A stretch of 64,000 bases of DNA from Psychroflexus torquis ATCC 700755 (GTDB lineage: Bacteria > Bacteroidota > Bacteroidia > Flavobacteriales > Flavobacteriaceae). Position numbers and translations under genes: made by a program. Below, one piece after another: positions 36,686 to 46,734 of this stretch. Below the pieces are notes generated by a model. It was given only the letters and a program-made list of their open reading frames with translations. It did not search any database and was not told the DNA's origin. The first letter of the stretch is position 1; each line of letters starts with the position of its first letter. Where the stretch lies: assembly GCF_000153485.2 (NCBI RefSeq), contig NC_018721.1, forward strand, positions 1,364,001 to 1,428,000, written 5' to 3'.

Positions 36686-38464
36686 ATGGCGAAAAGAAAA
36701 AAAGAATCTGACCTTCCTAAGGTTAAACTCAATAAACAAAATCTCAAAAAATCTCTCCGTTTATTTTCTTACATCGGTCCACACAAGTGGAAGTTGATTG
36801 TAGGAATAATTTTCCTTGCTTTTACTGGGGTTACGGCGTTGCTGTTTCCTAAGCTTATGGGAGATTTAATTGAGACTGCAGATTTCACTTCAGAGGATAT
36901 CAATAGAATGGGACTTATCCTTTTAGGGCTGTTTACAGCCCAGGCTATTTTTTCTTTCTTTCGTGTCGTTCTTTTTGTGGATGTAACCGAAAATATGCTT
37001 TCTGCCATACGCCAAGACACCTACAACACCTTGGTCAAAATGCCGATGCAGTTTTTTTCTTCCAGACGTGTTAGTGAACTCAATAGCCGAGTGGCTGCAG
37101 ATATTTCCCAAATACAAGACACTTTTACTACAGGAATCGCAGAATTTTTAAGGCAAATGATCATTGTGATTGGGGGTATTTCAGCCTTATTTTTTACTTC
37201 GGTAAAGCTCTCTTTATTGATGTTGGCTACCATTCCTATTTTCGCAATCGTAGCTGTGATTTTTGGAAAATTTATAAAAAAATTATCTAAAGAAGCTCAA
37301 GATAAAGTAGCCGACTCCAATACAATTGTTGGGGAAAGCTTGCAAGGAATTGCCAATGTGAAAGCATTTACTAACGAAGCTTTTGAGATGTTGAGGTATA
37401 AATTTGCTGTCAACGATATCAAGAAAATCGCTATCAAGGGGGGTCTTGCTCGTGGAGCGTTCTCCTCGTTTATTATATTTTGCATTTTTGGAGCCATCGT
37501 CCTTTTGGTCTGGTATGCCGTAAAGCTTCAAAACATTGGAGAACTCACCCAATCCGAATTGATCACTTTTATACTTTATACTATTTTTGTAGGAGCATCT
37601 ATAGGAGGTTTACCTATACAGTATGCTCAAATTCAAAAAGCAATTGGCGCTACAGAACGCGTATTTGATATTATAGATGAAGAACCAGAAGTAATTGAAG
37701 AAAACCAGTCACCAAAGCTAATTAAAGGTGAATTGAGTTTCGAAAATCTTAAGTTCTCCTACCCTACACGTCAAGAAATAACAGTTTTAAAAAGCATCAA
37801 TTTTAAAGCCAAACAGGGAGAGTCCATAGCTATTGTTGGGCCTAGTGGTGCAGGAAAATCGACTATTGCTTCTCTTATTTTGAGATTCTACGAACCTCAA
37901 GAAGGTCAAATGCTATTGGATGGTATTCCAGCTTCCAACTTTACGTTGCACGATTTACGAAGTCAAATGGCGATTGTACCTCAAGATATTTTATTATTTG
38001 GAGGAAGTATAAAGGAAAACATAGCTTATGGTAAGCCAGAGGCTACTAACGAAGAAATTATGGAAGCTGCCAAAAAAGCAAATGCTCATGATTTTATTAT
38101 GTCATTTCCCGAACAGTATGAAACTATTGTTGGAGAAAGAGGTGTTCAGCTTTCTGGTGGACAGCGTCAACGAGTCGCCATAGCTCGGGCAGTTCTTAAA
38201 AACCCTGTCATTTTGATTTTGGACGAAGCGACGAGTTCTTTGGATTCTGAGTCTGAAAGGCTTGTACAGGATGCTTTAGAAAAACTCATGGTAGGTAGAA
38301 CCTCTTTTGTTATCGCTCATCGACTTTCTACCATCAAAAATGCGGACCAAATCTTGGTCCTAGAGAACGGAGAAATTATTGAAAAAGGAACACATCTGGA
38401 TTTAATAGAAAAAGAAAACGGACTCTACCATAAGCTGATTCAGTTGCAGATGGAACTGAATTAA
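36686..38464 (+). CDS. ABC exporter (permease-ATPase fusion, MsbA type)
   Basis: The 592-residue half-transporter has six membrane helices (about 30-320) and one ATPase domain. The nucleotide site is complete: Walker A GPSGAGKS near residue 390, Q-loop PQD, signature LSGGQ near 492, Walker B VILILDEATSSLDS and the switch AHRLST. It would work as a homodimer exporting lipid or another hydrophobic compound; lipid A flipping is the best-known role of this branch but is not shown here. It is followed by serA after 106 bp and does not look co-transcribed. Confidence 0.92.
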   Translation: MAKRKKESDLPKVKLNKQNLKKSLRLFSYIGPHKWKLIVGIIFLAFTGVTALLFPKLMGDLIETADFTSEDINRMGLILLGLFTAQAIFSFFRVVLFVDVTENMLSAIRQDTYNTLVKMPMQFFSSRRVSELNSRVAADISQIQDTFTTGIAEFLRQMIIVIGGISALFFTSVKLSLLMLATIPIFAIVAVIFGKFIKKLSKEAQDKVADSNTIVGESLQGIANVKAFTNEAFEMLRYKFAVNDIKKIAIKGGLARGAFSSFIIFCIFGAIVLLVWYAVKLQNIGELTQSELITFILYTIFVGASIGGLPIQYAQIQKAIGATERVFDIIDEEPEVIEENQSPKLIKGELSFENLKFSYPTRQEITVLKSINFKAKQGESIAIVGPSGAGKSTIASLILRFYEPQEGQMLLDGIPASNFTLHDLRSQMAIVPQDILLFGGSIKENIAYGKPEATNEEIMEAAKKANAHDFIMSFPEQYETIVGERGVQLSGGQRQRVAIARAVLKNPVILILDEATSSLDSESERLVQDALEKLMVGRTSFVIAHRLSTIKNADQILVLENGEIIEKGTHLDLIEKENGLYHKLIQLQMELN

Positions 38465-38570
38465 TTTAAGGGTAACTGACTTTAATTATAACAGAAAAAT
38501 CAAAAGCATATTTACCCATCTTCACTGTAATTTTCATACTTTTGAGGCTTAATTTTTTTAAAGTTAGAAT

Positions 38571-39806
38571 ATGTCACCACTCAAAACATCGTTTCCAAAG
38601 GACAAAATGAAAATAGTTCTTTTGGAAAACATCAGTCAATCTGCTGTAGATAGCTTTAAAAAAGCGGGTTATACACAAATAGAACAGCATACAGGTGCTT
38701 TATCTGGGGAACAACTGGATACCGTTTTAAAAGAGGCTAAGGTGGTTTGTGTGAGATCCAAGACTCAATTGACGGAGGAAGTCATTACAAAAGCCAAAAA
38801 ACTCGTGGCAATAGGTTGTTTTTGTATAGGCACTAACCAAGTAGACCTTGAAGCGGCCAATAAAGCTGGTGTTTGTGTCTTTAATGCTCCGTTTAGCAAT
38901 ACGCGCTCTGTAGCAGAATTGGTAATTGCATCTGCTATTATGCTTATTAGAAAAATTCCAGATAAAAACAGAGCTGCTCATGCTGGAGAATGGGACAAAG
39001 ATTCTACCAATGCACATGAAATTAGAGGGAAACGCCTAGGGGTCGTAGGCTATGGCCACATTGGGTCTCAAGTTTCTATCTTAGCAGAAGCTATGGGATT
39101 ACGCGTATTTTATTATGATGTTGAAAACAAGTTGCCACTTGGAAATGCTGAAGAAATAAGCGACTTAAAGTCTCTAATAGAACATTGCGATATCATCACC
39201 CTTCATGTTCCTGGAACAAAACAGACTCAAAATTTATTTGATAAACAGGTGCTAAATTGGTTTCAAAAAGGGCAATTATTAGTCAACATGAGTCGAGGCG
39301 ATGTCGTTGATATTTCAGCTTTAAAAGAGGCTTTAGAGGAAAAACGCATTAGCGGTGCAGCAGTAGATGTGTTCCCAGAAGAACCTAAGAATAAAGATGA
39401 AAAGTTTTCCTCTCCCTTACAAAATATCTCTAATGTCATTTTAACGCCACATATTGGTGGATCTACGGAAGAAGCACAATGGAATATCGGCTTAGATGTT
39501 TCATCCAAATTGATAAAGTATATAGAGAATGGAGCAAGTCTTGGTAGCAAGTCTATCCCAGAATTATCATTGCCAAAAATAGAAGATACACATAGGATTT
39601 TGCATATTCATAAAAATGTCTCTGGTGTTCTTTCGGAAATAAACTCTAAAATTTCAAAACTAGACGTCAACATTTTAGGACAGTATTTAAGCACTAATCT
39701 TGAAGTTGGCTATGTGGTTCTTGATATTTCCAAAAGCGACTCTCTGGACACCTTAAAAGAATTTAAAAGAATAGACCACACCATTAAAGTGAGAATCCTT
39801 TACTAG
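38571..39806 (+). CDS. serA: D-3-phosphoglycerate dehydrogenase
   Basis: The 411-residue protein aligns well along its length with E. coli SerA. It has LVAIGCFCIGTNQVDL, FNAPFSNTRSVAELV, the NAD loop VVGYGHIGSQVS (about 157-168), the catalytic Arg and Glu, His in TPHIGGST, and a C-terminal ACT domain (about 337-411, MHIHKN-like start then GYVVLDI). The ACT domain suggests serine feedback control. It catalyses the first step of serine synthesis from 3-phosphoglycerate. A box TACTTTTG at 38537-38544 is a good -7 promoter element. Confidence 0.96.
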   Translation: MSPLKTSFPKDKMKIVLLENISQSAVDSFKKAGYTQIEQHTGALSGEQLDTVLKEAKVVCVRSKTQLTEEVITKAKKLVAIGCFCIGTNQVDLEAANKAGVCVFNAPFSNTRSVAELVIASAIMLIRKIPDKNRAAHAGEWDKDSTNAHEIRGKRLGVVGYGHIGSQVSILAEAMGLRVFYYDVENKLPLGNAEEISDLKSLIEHCDIITLHVPGTKQTQNLFDKQVLNWFQKGQLLVNMSRGDVVDISALKEALEEKRISGAAVDVFPEEPKNKDEKFSSPLQNISNVILTPHIGGSTEEAQWNIGLDVSSKLIKYIENGASLGSKSIPELSLPKIEDTHRILHIHKNVSGVLSEINSKISKLDVNILGQYLSTNLEVGYVVLDISKSDSLDTLKEFKRIDHTIKVRILY

Positions 39807-39950
39807 GATATTAATGTGATGCTTTAAAATTGACTATTTTCTTCTGAAAGCATTGTTTAATAATTTTAGAATTGATTTTTTCTTTAGCCAATCGGTCTGA
39901 TACCAAAAAGATTCAGATTTATTAAAGCACCTTTTGAAGTCTATAAGACA

Positions 39951-40592
39951 CTATCTTGTTTTAAACCATCCGGTAATACTTAGGCGTAAATCATTCAATA
40001 CAGGTCTTACTTCATGCTCTAAAAGTTGACTTTCAAAAATAACTACTCTTCCTGGTAGAGGATGAATAATCACCTCATCAGAATTCTCTGGATAAATGAC
40101 AAGCTCTCCTCCGTTGGTCTTGTTCCACGAGTCATCATTAAGGTAACAAACCATAGATAATTTTCGTCTATCATCGTTTTGAAATGTATCCAAATGCCTT
40201 TTGTAAAAAGTGCCTACAGGATACACCGCATAATGGAACTCTTGGTGCAGGATTCCCATAAAACACGTCATATTTAAATAGTTCTTGAAGGTATTAAAGG
40301 CTTCAAAAAAAAGATGTTCTGCAGAATCGGCTTGTTGCTCATCGATCCATTGAATATAATCTCCTCGAATAGCTTTGCTGATGGATTCATTTACTTTATT
40401 TCCAATCGCTGCTTTTTTTAGTTCACTATGGTTATGCAGCGTTTTAAGTCGCTCCCTCAAGCTATCGACAAGCTTAAGCTCAAAGAAATTATCACATATG
40501 GAATAGTTTTGCTTTATCAAGTCAGAAATTAGTTGTTCAAAAAGAGGATTTTCTTTAAAAGAAAGATCTTCAGTAAGAAGAGTATGAGCCAT
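39951..40592 (-). CDS. 2-oxoglutarate/Fe(II) oxygenase (prolyl-4-hydroxylase type)
   Basis: The 213-residue protein has the iron-binding facial triad HLDTFQND (His, Asp) near residue 135 and the distal His in LLEHEVRP near 190, with the 2-oxoglutarate Arg in RLSITGWF. CYLNDDSWNKTNGGELVIY is typical of the P4H-like fold. It probably hydroxylates a protein or small molecule in the cytoplasm. The R5 repeat starts 14 bp upstream of its ATG, so the promoter must lie within or beyond the repeat. Downstream it is convergent with serA. Confidence 0.85.
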   Translation of the reverse strand: MAHTLLTEDLSFKENPLFEQLISDLIKQNYSICDNFFELKLVDSLRERLKTLHNHSELKKAAIGNKVNESISKAIRGDYIQWIDEQQADSAEHLFFEAFNTFKNYLNMTCFMGILHQEFHYAVYPVGTFYKRHLDTFQNDDRRKLSMVCYLNDDSWNKTNGGELVIYPENSDEVIIHPLPGRVVIFESQLLEHEVRPVLNDLRLSITGWFKTR

Positions 40593-40605
40593 TAAAAAGG
40601 AGTTA

Positions 40606-40766
40606 GACCAAATTAAATTTATAATGTCGTACGACTAAATTGAATTATTTTTTTGATTGATTGAAATTAAAAATAATTAGCATATCCTAAGTTACGGTAA
40701 TTATTTTTGATAAAAAGCAGGCAAAAAAGAAACGATTTATGGCGACATTATAGGTTTAAATTGGTA
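40606..40766 (-). repeat. Dispersed MITE-like repeat, copy 5 (R5)
   Basis: This 161-bp copy carries core A in reverse orientation. It occupies most of the space between the divergent 2OG oxygenase and queD genes and starts 14 bp in front of the oxygenase start codon. Its outer bases have drifted (GACCAA rather than TACCAA at one end). Confidence 0.85.
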
Positions 40767-40882
40767 TTAGTCTATCGGTGTAAAATTAGCAGAAAAGGGG
40801 GTCACTTGTTGTTTATATTTTTAGACCCAATTCCCCTAGTAAATTTCTTAAATCTATTATATTTGCGGTAATTTATTAGACC

Positions 40883-41335
40883 ATGGCAAAAATCAGAATT
40901 ACCAAGCAATTTACTTTTGAAACCGCTCATGCTTTGTATGGCTATGATGGCAAATGCAGAAATATTCACGGTCATAGTTATAAACTGGATGTAACCGTTA
41001 TCGGAGAACCTATCACAGATATGGATAATGTAAAATGCGGGATGGTCATAGACTTTGGAGATTTAAAATACATTGTAAAATCTCAAGTGGTCGATAAAAT
41101 GGACCATGCTATCATTCTTAATAAAGAAACACCACATATAGAGCTAGCGCAAACTTTAAAATCCTCTGGTCATGATGTTATTCTTGTAGATTATCAACCC
41201 ACAAGTGAAAATATGGTGATAGATTTTGCTAAAAGCATACAGAGTAAATTAGATCCAACAATTAAATTACACTCTTTAAAACTTAGAGAAACAGGGACGG
41301 CATTTGCGGAATGGTTTGCCAGTGATAATGTTTAG
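40883..41335 (+). CDS. queD: 6-carboxy-5,6,7,8-tetrahydropterin synthase
   Basis: The 150-residue protein has FETAHAL with the first zinc His, then CRNIHGHSYKL with the other two and the catalytic Cys, and MDHAIILN with the base-side Asp-His pair. The closing LRETGTAFAEW is the pterin-holding Glu motif. It makes carboxytetrahydropterin for queuosine synthesis from dihydroneopterin triphosphate. A box TATATTTG at 40858-40865 is a likely -7 element. Its stop overlaps the convergent PBP1A gene by 4 bp. Confidence 0.93.
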   Translation: MAKIRITKQFTFETAHALYGYDGKCRNIHGHSYKLDVTVIGEPITDMDNVKCGMVIDFGDLKYIVKSQVVDKMDHAIILNKETPHIELAQTLKSSGHDVILVDYQPTSENMVIDFAKSIQSKLDPTIKLHSLKLRETGTAFAEWFASDNV

Positions 41336-43659
41336 AAATCAATTTCAAATTCTGTAGTCTCTTTATTTTCTCCCTCTCCATTTTCGAGTTCATCGGTATC
41401 TTCATCACAATCGATCTGGATATTTAAGTTATCAGGCCTTTCAAATTCATCTCTAGAGATGTCCAAAGTACCGTCATTATAGATGTCTGTCATGTACATT
41501 CCCCAAATAGGTAAAGCTAGAGTTGCCCCTTGTCCATAAGTAATTGTCGGGAACCTTACACTTCTATCTTCGCCTCCTACCCAAACTCCAGTCGCTAAAT
41601 TTGGTACCATACCAATAAACCAACCATCGCTTTGATTCTGAGTCGTTCCCGTTTTACCAGCAATATCATTTTCTAGAGCATAAGGATAGCCAGTAACTGC
41701 TCTTTTATAAAGTTCAGTTCCCTTGGCATAATCTGAATTGGTTCTTAACCTTCGTCCAGAACCAAACCGAGTGACACCTTCCAAAAGTTTAATGGTCACA
41801 AAAGCAGATTCTTCGCTTAAGACATCACTACTTTGTGGCTGATGTTGATATAGAATAGTTTCATTTTTATCCTCTATACGTTGGATGGCATAAGGTTTTA
41901 CATGAACCCCTTTATTGGCAAAAGTGCTGTAGGCAGAGACCATATCATAAACACTTATATCTGGGGTGCCCAAAGCTATAGCTGCTACAGGAAGTATATT
42001 TGAGGTATCAACACCTAATTTATCAATGAGGTTGATGACACTTTCAGGACCTGTTTTATTAATAACACGAGCCGTAATGGTGTTTATAGACTCCGCCAAA
42101 GCTTGTTTAAGGGTTTTCATCCCCCCGTATTCCCCGCCACCGCTGTTGTCTGGCGTCCAATCTTCGGTAACACCGTGTCGTCCTTTTGGTATTGTAAAAG
42201 GTGTATTTGGAAATTCATCACAGGGTGATAAGTGCAATTGATCTATGGCAGTTGCATAGACAAAAGGTTTAAAGGTAGACCCTACTTGACGCTTCGCTTG
42301 TTTAACATGCTCATATTTAAAAAATTTATAGTTAACGCCTCCTACCCAGGCTTTTATTTCTCCTGTTTGTGGAGTCATAGACATCATACCCGTGTTCAAA
42401 AAGGATTTGTAATACCTTATGGAATCTTTGGGAGTCATTAGAGTATCAATAGGGCCTTCCCAAGAAAATAAACGCATCTCTCGTTTTCTATTAAAAGTCG
42501 CCATGATGGAATCTTTATCAATTCCTTTTCTACGCATGGTTTTATAGCGATCAGAATTTTTGATTCCTTTATTAAGGATACTCTCAATTTCTGAAGGACT
42601 TATGCTTCTGAAGGGAGCTGTTTTGTTCTCTTTATTTTGAGCGTCAAACTCTTTTTGAAGATTCTTGAGGTGCTTTTCTACGGCAGTTTCAGCATAACCC
42701 TGCATTTTGAAATCCAAAGTCGTATAGATCTTCAGACCATCTCTATACATACTGTAAGAACTTCCGTCTGGTTTTGGATTGTCATCAATCCAGTCTTTCA
42801 TGAACTCTTGGACATACGCTCTAAAGTATGTGGCCATCCCGTCATCGTGCTGTTCTGGAGAAAAGTATGTTCCCAATGGAAGTTTTTGCAAAGAATCTTT
42901 AACTATCGTGGTTAAAAATCCGTTTTTTTCCATTTGTTTTAGAACTTGATTTCGTCGTTCTATAGAATTCTTTTTAAACTGATCTTTAACTGGATTATAG
43001 AGGATCGGATTTTTCAGCATAGCTACCAATGTAGCAGACTCTTCAATCGTTAACTCTATTGGCTCTTTAGAAAAATAAATTCTAGAGGCTGAACGGATTC
43101 CCACCGCTTGATATAAAAAATCAAACTTATTGAGGTACATCGTGATAATTTCGTTTTTAGCATACTGCTCTTCTAGTCTTACCGCAATAACCCATTCCTT
43201 TACCTTTTGTATAATTCTATTGAAGGTTCCACTTTTATTAGGATCTGTAAACAAAAGCTTGGACAGTTGCTGGGTAATGGTACTCGCCCCGCCTTTTGAG
43301 CCCAGATAAATAGCAGCTCTTAGCGTTCCACGAGCATCTATACCTGAATGACTGTAGAATCTTTCGTCTTCGGTAGAGACTAAAGCGTTGACAAGGTGAT
43401 CTGGAAGATCCCCATAATTGATGGGCGTCCTATTTTCCTTAAAATACTTTCCTAGAGTTTCTCCATCTATGGATATAACCTCTGTAGCTAAATTGGTTTC
43501 TGGATTTTCCAGCTCTTCAAAGGTGGGCATGGTTCCCAAAGCTCCCCAACTGGCTAATAAAAAGATTAAAGCAATTCCTAAAACACCAAATAGAAATAAA
43601 ATCCAGAATCCTAAAATATACTTTTTGAAACTTGTTTTTGATGATGTGTTCTCTCCCAT
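41332..43659 (-). CDS. mrcA: Bifunctional penicillin-binding protein 1A
   Basis: The 775-residue protein has one N-terminal membrane helix, a glycosyltransferase domain with STEDERFYSHSGID and GGASTITQQLSKLL (about 90-130), and a transpeptidase domain with STFKPF (active Ser near 480), SIN and KTGTTQ motifs. It polymerises and cross-links peptidoglycan in the periplasm. The Asp/Glu-rich tail (DCDEDTDELENGEGEN) is unusual but common in this phylum. It follows ricT and gldH on the same strand with 16 bp spacing. Confidence 0.95.
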   Translation of the reverse strand: MGENTSSKTSFKKYILGFWILFLFGVLGIALIFLLASWGALGTMPTFEELENPETNLATEVISIDGETLGKYFKENRTPINYGDLPDHLVNALVSTEDERFYSHSGIDARGTLRAAIYLGSKGGASTITQQLSKLLFTDPNKSGTFNRIIQKVKEWVIAVRLEEQYAKNEIITMYLNKFDFLYQAVGIRSASRIYFSKEPIELTIEESATLVAMLKNPILYNPVKDQFKKNSIERRNQVLKQMEKNGFLTTIVKDSLQKLPLGTYFSPEQHDDGMATYFRAYVQEFMKDWIDDNPKPDGSSYSMYRDGLKIYTTLDFKMQGYAETAVEKHLKNLQKEFDAQNKENKTAPFRSISPSEIESILNKGIKNSDRYKTMRRKGIDKDSIMATFNRKREMRLFSWEGPIDTLMTPKDSIRYYKSFLNTGMMSMTPQTGEIKAWVGGVNYKFFKYEHVKQAKRQVGSTFKPFVYATAIDQLHLSPCDEFPNTPFTIPKGRHGVTEDWTPDNSGGGEYGGMKTLKQALAESINTITARVINKTGPESVINLIDKLGVDTSNILPVAAIALGTPDISVYDMVSAYSTFANKGVHVKPYAIQRIEDKNETILYQHQPQSSDVLSEESAFVTIKLLEGVTRFGSGRRLRTNSDYAKGTELYKRAVTGYPYALENDIAGKTGTTQNQSDGWFIGMVPNLATGVWVGGEDRSVRFPTITYGQGATLALPIWGMYMTDIYNDGTLDISRDEFERPDNLNIQIDCDEDTDELENGEGENKETTEFEIDF

Positions 43660-43675
43660 ATTTTTTTTGAAAGAA

Positions 43676-44173
43676 TTAATTTTCTTGTTTTGGTATGGTT
43701 TCTATATGGATTCCAAAATCCATGATTCCTTTTAAGGTATCTAAGGCTTCAACCTTTCCAAATTTTCTCATGACTTGGTTAATCTTTACGATGTAAGTCC
43801 CTTGCTCTGAAAAAGTAACACCCGCTTTGTACCACAATTTACTTTCTTTAACGCTTCCAAACCCCTCACCCATTAACTTACCGTTTGGGTAAGCCATTTT
43901 ATATTCTAGCGTATCTCCAATTTGCATTCCATTAGGAAATTGAATATTAGCAATGAGAAATAGATTATCAAATTCATAGTCTTGGTTTACCCTTGTGTTA
44001 AAAAACAAATGGTAAGGATTAACAGTATCTGGCGCTTCAAATGAATATTCCAAAGTATCTGTGTTTTTCCATCCATTAGAAAAACTCCTGTAGTCTGAAA
44101 ACGCCAGCTGGTCATCACACCCTAAAAAGCTAAAACAAAGAATAAAAAGAAGTAATAAATTACGAGTTAGCAT
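43676..44173 (-). CDS. gldH: Gliding-motility lipoprotein GldH
   Basis: I start at ATG 44173, giving a lipoprotein signal (NLLLLFILCFSFLGC) and 165 residues, the normal GldH size; starts further upstream lie inside ricT. It has the GldH pattern with FSNGWKNTDTLEYSFEAPD near the N-terminus, NTRVNQDYEFDNLFLIA, and a C-terminal G.YIVKI.Q strand. GldH is needed for type IX secretion-dependent gliding in flavobacteria. The 14-bp overlap with ricT and the closeness of PBP1A make a three-gene operon that is conserved in this family. Confidence 0.9.
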   Translation of the reverse strand: MLTRNLLLLFILCFSFLGCDDQLAFSDYRSFSNGWKNTDTLEYSFEAPDTVNPYHLFFNTRVNQDYEFDNLFLIANIQFPNGMQIGDTLEYKMAYPNGKLMGEGFGSVKESKLWYKAGVTFSEQGTYIVKINQVMRKFGKVEALDTLKGIMDFGIHIETIPKQEN

Positions 44174-45323
44174 TATTTCTTTTAGACTTCTTGTGTTTAC
44201 TAGATTTTCTTTTGTTGCGAGGATTTTGTTGTTTTGGTTTATCAAAACGAGTTAAACTATCTTGACCTACAGTATTCTCAAATGCTGTCTTTTCTGGAAC
44301 AATTTCGCTGGTAAATTCTTCTAAACTAGCTACCGGGCTTTTATCGCGTTGAGCTTTCAAAATAATCTTTATCGCATCAGTATCTAGCTCTATCCAGTTG
44401 TTGTACTCTTTCTCATAAGCATACCAAAGCTTCCCTTTAAAAATATCTATTTTTTGACAAACGGCATCGCCCTTTTGAGTGGTTAATTTTTGATCTTGTC
44501 TTGGGAAGTCCTTCAACGCTTCAAGATAAGTATCCAATTCGTAGTTAAGACAACATTTCAATTTCCCACACTGCCCAGCTAGCTTTAAGGGATTAAGAGA
44601 GAGTTGTTGATACCTAGCTGCGGAAGTTTTTACAGTTCTAAAATCTGTTAACCAAGTTGAACAACACAACTCACGACCACAAGAACCTATACCTCCAAGC
44701 CTAGCAGCCTCTTGTCTAAAGCCAATTTGGCGCATTTCTATTCTTGTCTTGAACTCGTAAGCAAATTCCTTGATGAGTTGTCTAAAATCTACACGTTCCT
44801 CTGCTGTATAGTAAAACACGGCTTTGGAGCCATCTCCTTGAAATTCAATATCGCTTATTTTCATTTTAAGCTTCAATCGAATTGCAATTTGCCTGGCTTT
44901 TACCTTCATGGCATCTTCCCGCTCTCTTGCAATTTGCCAAACATCAATATCCTTTTGAGAAGCTTTCCTATAAATTTTAGGGATTTCGTCGGACTCAGAG
45001 TCTATTTTTTTCTTTTTCATCTGCACTCTTACAAGTTCACCTGTAAGGGTAACGATACCTATATCATGACCTGGGGAAGATTCAGTAGCTACAATATCTC
45101 CTATGGAAAACGTTAACTTTTTAGTGTTTCTAAAAAACTCTTTTCTGCTATTTTTAAATCTTACCTCTGCGCAATCGAAAGCTTCTTGACCTCTAGGAAG
45201 TTCTACATCCGATAACCAATCAAAAACTGTAAGTTTATTACATCCATCTGTTCCGCAAGTTCCGTTGTTTTGACAGCCTTTAGGTTGGCCATCTTTTCCG
45301 GTCGAGCAACTGGTACATCCCAT
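44160..45323 (-). CDS. ricT: RicT (PSP1/YaaT) regulatory iron-sulfur protein
   Basis: The 387-residue protein contains the PSP1 C-terminal domain with CGRELCCSTW (about 215) and CGKLKCCLNYE (about 250), the cysteine sets used to bind an iron-sulfur cluster. An N-terminal segment with six cysteines (MGCTSCS, GCQNNGTCGTDGC) and a lysine-rich tail are present. In Bacillus, RicT works with RicA and RicF in RNase Y-dependent RNA maturation; those partners were not seen here. It leads the operon with gldH and mrcA. Confidence 0.9.
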   Translation of the reverse strand: MGCTSCSTGKDGQPKGCQNNGTCGTDGCNKLTVFDWLSDVELPRGQEAFDCAEVRFKNSRKEFFRNTKKLTFSIGDIVATESSPGHDIGIVTLTGELVRVQMKKKKIDSESDEIPKIYRKASQKDIDVWQIAREREDAMKVKARQIAIRLKLKMKISDIEFQGDGSKAVFYYTAEERVDFRQLIKEFAYEFKTRIEMRQIGFRQEAARLGGIGSCGRELCCSTWLTDFRTVKTSAARYQQLSLNPLKLAGQCGKLKCCLNYELDTYLEALKDFPRQDQKLTTQKGDAVCQKIDIFKGKLWYAYEKEYNNWIELDTDAIKIILKAQRDKSPVASLEEFTSEIVPEKTAFENTVGQDSLTRFDKPKQQNPRNKRKSSKHKKSKRNNANS

Positions 45324-45499
45324 AAATTATATATATTGAAGCGTTCTTAAGTTAGAACGCTGAAGATTAAAATTTCGTATTTAGAAACAAATATACCAAA
45401 TAATTACTAGAGCTCTTCTATTAACTCTTTGGAGTTATAATATTGAATTTGATAGTACCAAACTTAAGTTTTTTCGATCTTTGCAAAAAAACTATAGAC

Positions 45500-46660
45500 T
45501 TGAAATACCCTATATACATCAATGGTTTTAGCGCAATATCTGCTTTAGGCCACGATCAGCATACAATTAATAAAAAATATGAAAATGCATCTACTCATTT
45601 TTCAACACTTAAATTGAATTCATCTTCCGTGATGGCTGCAGCTCTTCCCTCAGATTCACTTGAGGAATTGATCAAACTATCTCAAGAAAATCCAAAATAT
45701 AAAGACTTAGATAAGTCGGTGTTAATGGCACTATATACAGCTAGACGAGCTATGTCTGGTCTTGACTTCAAAGCTGAATCTACAGGAATCAATATTGGCT
45801 CTTCAAGAGGAGCAACAAGCTTATTTGAAAAATATCACAAAGCATTCCTTCAAGGTGAGCCCTTGTCTCCACTGTCTTCGCCTACTACTACTTTAGGAAA
45901 TATCTCCTCATGGGTAGCTCAGGATTTGGGCGTCGATGGCCCAAACATAAGCCATTCGATTACCTGTTCTACAGCCTTGCATGCGATGCTTAATGCGAAA
46001 GCATGGTTGGAAGCAGGGATGAGCGACTTGTTTCTTGTAGGAGGAGCGGAAGCTCCACTTACAGAATTTACAATTGCCCAAATGCAAGCTTTAAAATTAT
46101 ACTCCAGACTAGATACATCAAAGCCTTGTGAAAGTTTAAAAATGGATAAAATCCAAAACTCTCTAGTCCTCGGGGAAGGATCGGCCTCCGCTGTTATGTC
46201 TCGATCTAGTGAAAAAGCCATTGCTGAAATCACTGGATTTGGATATGCTACAGAACAAATTAGACATAATATTTCTATTTCTTCTGACGCTCAATGCTTT
46301 CAGAAGTCTATGAAAATGGCTTTAAATGAAGCAGAGCGTTTAGAAGTTGATGCTATCGTTCTTCATGCGCCTGGAACTGTAAAGGGAGACCAAGCAGAAT
46401 TAGCTGCTATCGAAAAAAGCTTTACTGAAACGCCTTTATTAACGACCAATAAATGGAAGCTAGGCCATACGTTTGGTGCCTCTGGTATGCTTAGTATTGA
46501 AATGGCCCTACAAATGCTTAGCCACGGAAAGTTCTATGAAAATCCCTTTTATAAGCAACAAAACTCCTCCAAACTTGTTAAATCTGTTTTGGTAAACGCT
46601 GTTGGTTTTGGTGGAAATGCGGTGAGCATTTTATTGGAGAAGCCTAAACATCAGAAATAA
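45500..46660 (+). CDS. Beta-ketoacyl-ACP synthase
   Basis: The enzyme of about 386 residues has the KS active-site Cys in SITCSTALHAM, the His in LHAPGTVKGD and the second His in KLGHTFGASG. No ATG is found until well inside the fold. A TTG at 45500, giving LKYPIYINGFSAIS, begins where this fold normally starts, and the -7-like CGATCTTTGC lies just before it; a longer TTG start at 45443 would place the start upstream of that box. It is followed by bioB after 74 bp. A role in making the pimeloyl chain of biotin is plausible but unproven. Confidence 0.85.
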   Translation: MKYPIYINGFSAISALGHDQHTINKKYENASTHFSTLKLNSSSVMAAALPSDSLEELIKLSQENPKYKDLDKSVLMALYTARRAMSGLDFKAESTGINIGSSRGATSLFEKYHKAFLQGEPLSPLSSPTTTLGNISSWVAQDLGVDGPNISHSITCSTALHAMLNAKAWLEAGMSDLFLVGGAEAPLTEFTIAQMQALKLYSRLDTSKPCESLKMDKIQNSLVLGEGSASAVMSRSSEKAIAEITGFGYATEQIRHNISISSDAQCFQKSMKMALNEAERLEVDAIVLHAPGTVKGDQAELAAIEKSFTETPLLTTNKWKLGHTFGASGMLSIEMALQMLSHGKFYENPFYKQQNSSKLVKSVLVNAVGFGGNAVSILLEKPKHQK

Positions 46661-46734
46661 ATTTGACTCAAACTTCATTCAAAATAGAATATGCTCAGAG
46701 TTTTTTCTATTTTTGAATCATCAAATTTACTACC

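Noticed and set aside
44174..44245. A longer GldH N-terminus starting within ricT.
   Set aside because: It would place 24 polar residues before the lipoprotein signal and destroy it. ATG 44173 gives a perfect signal.
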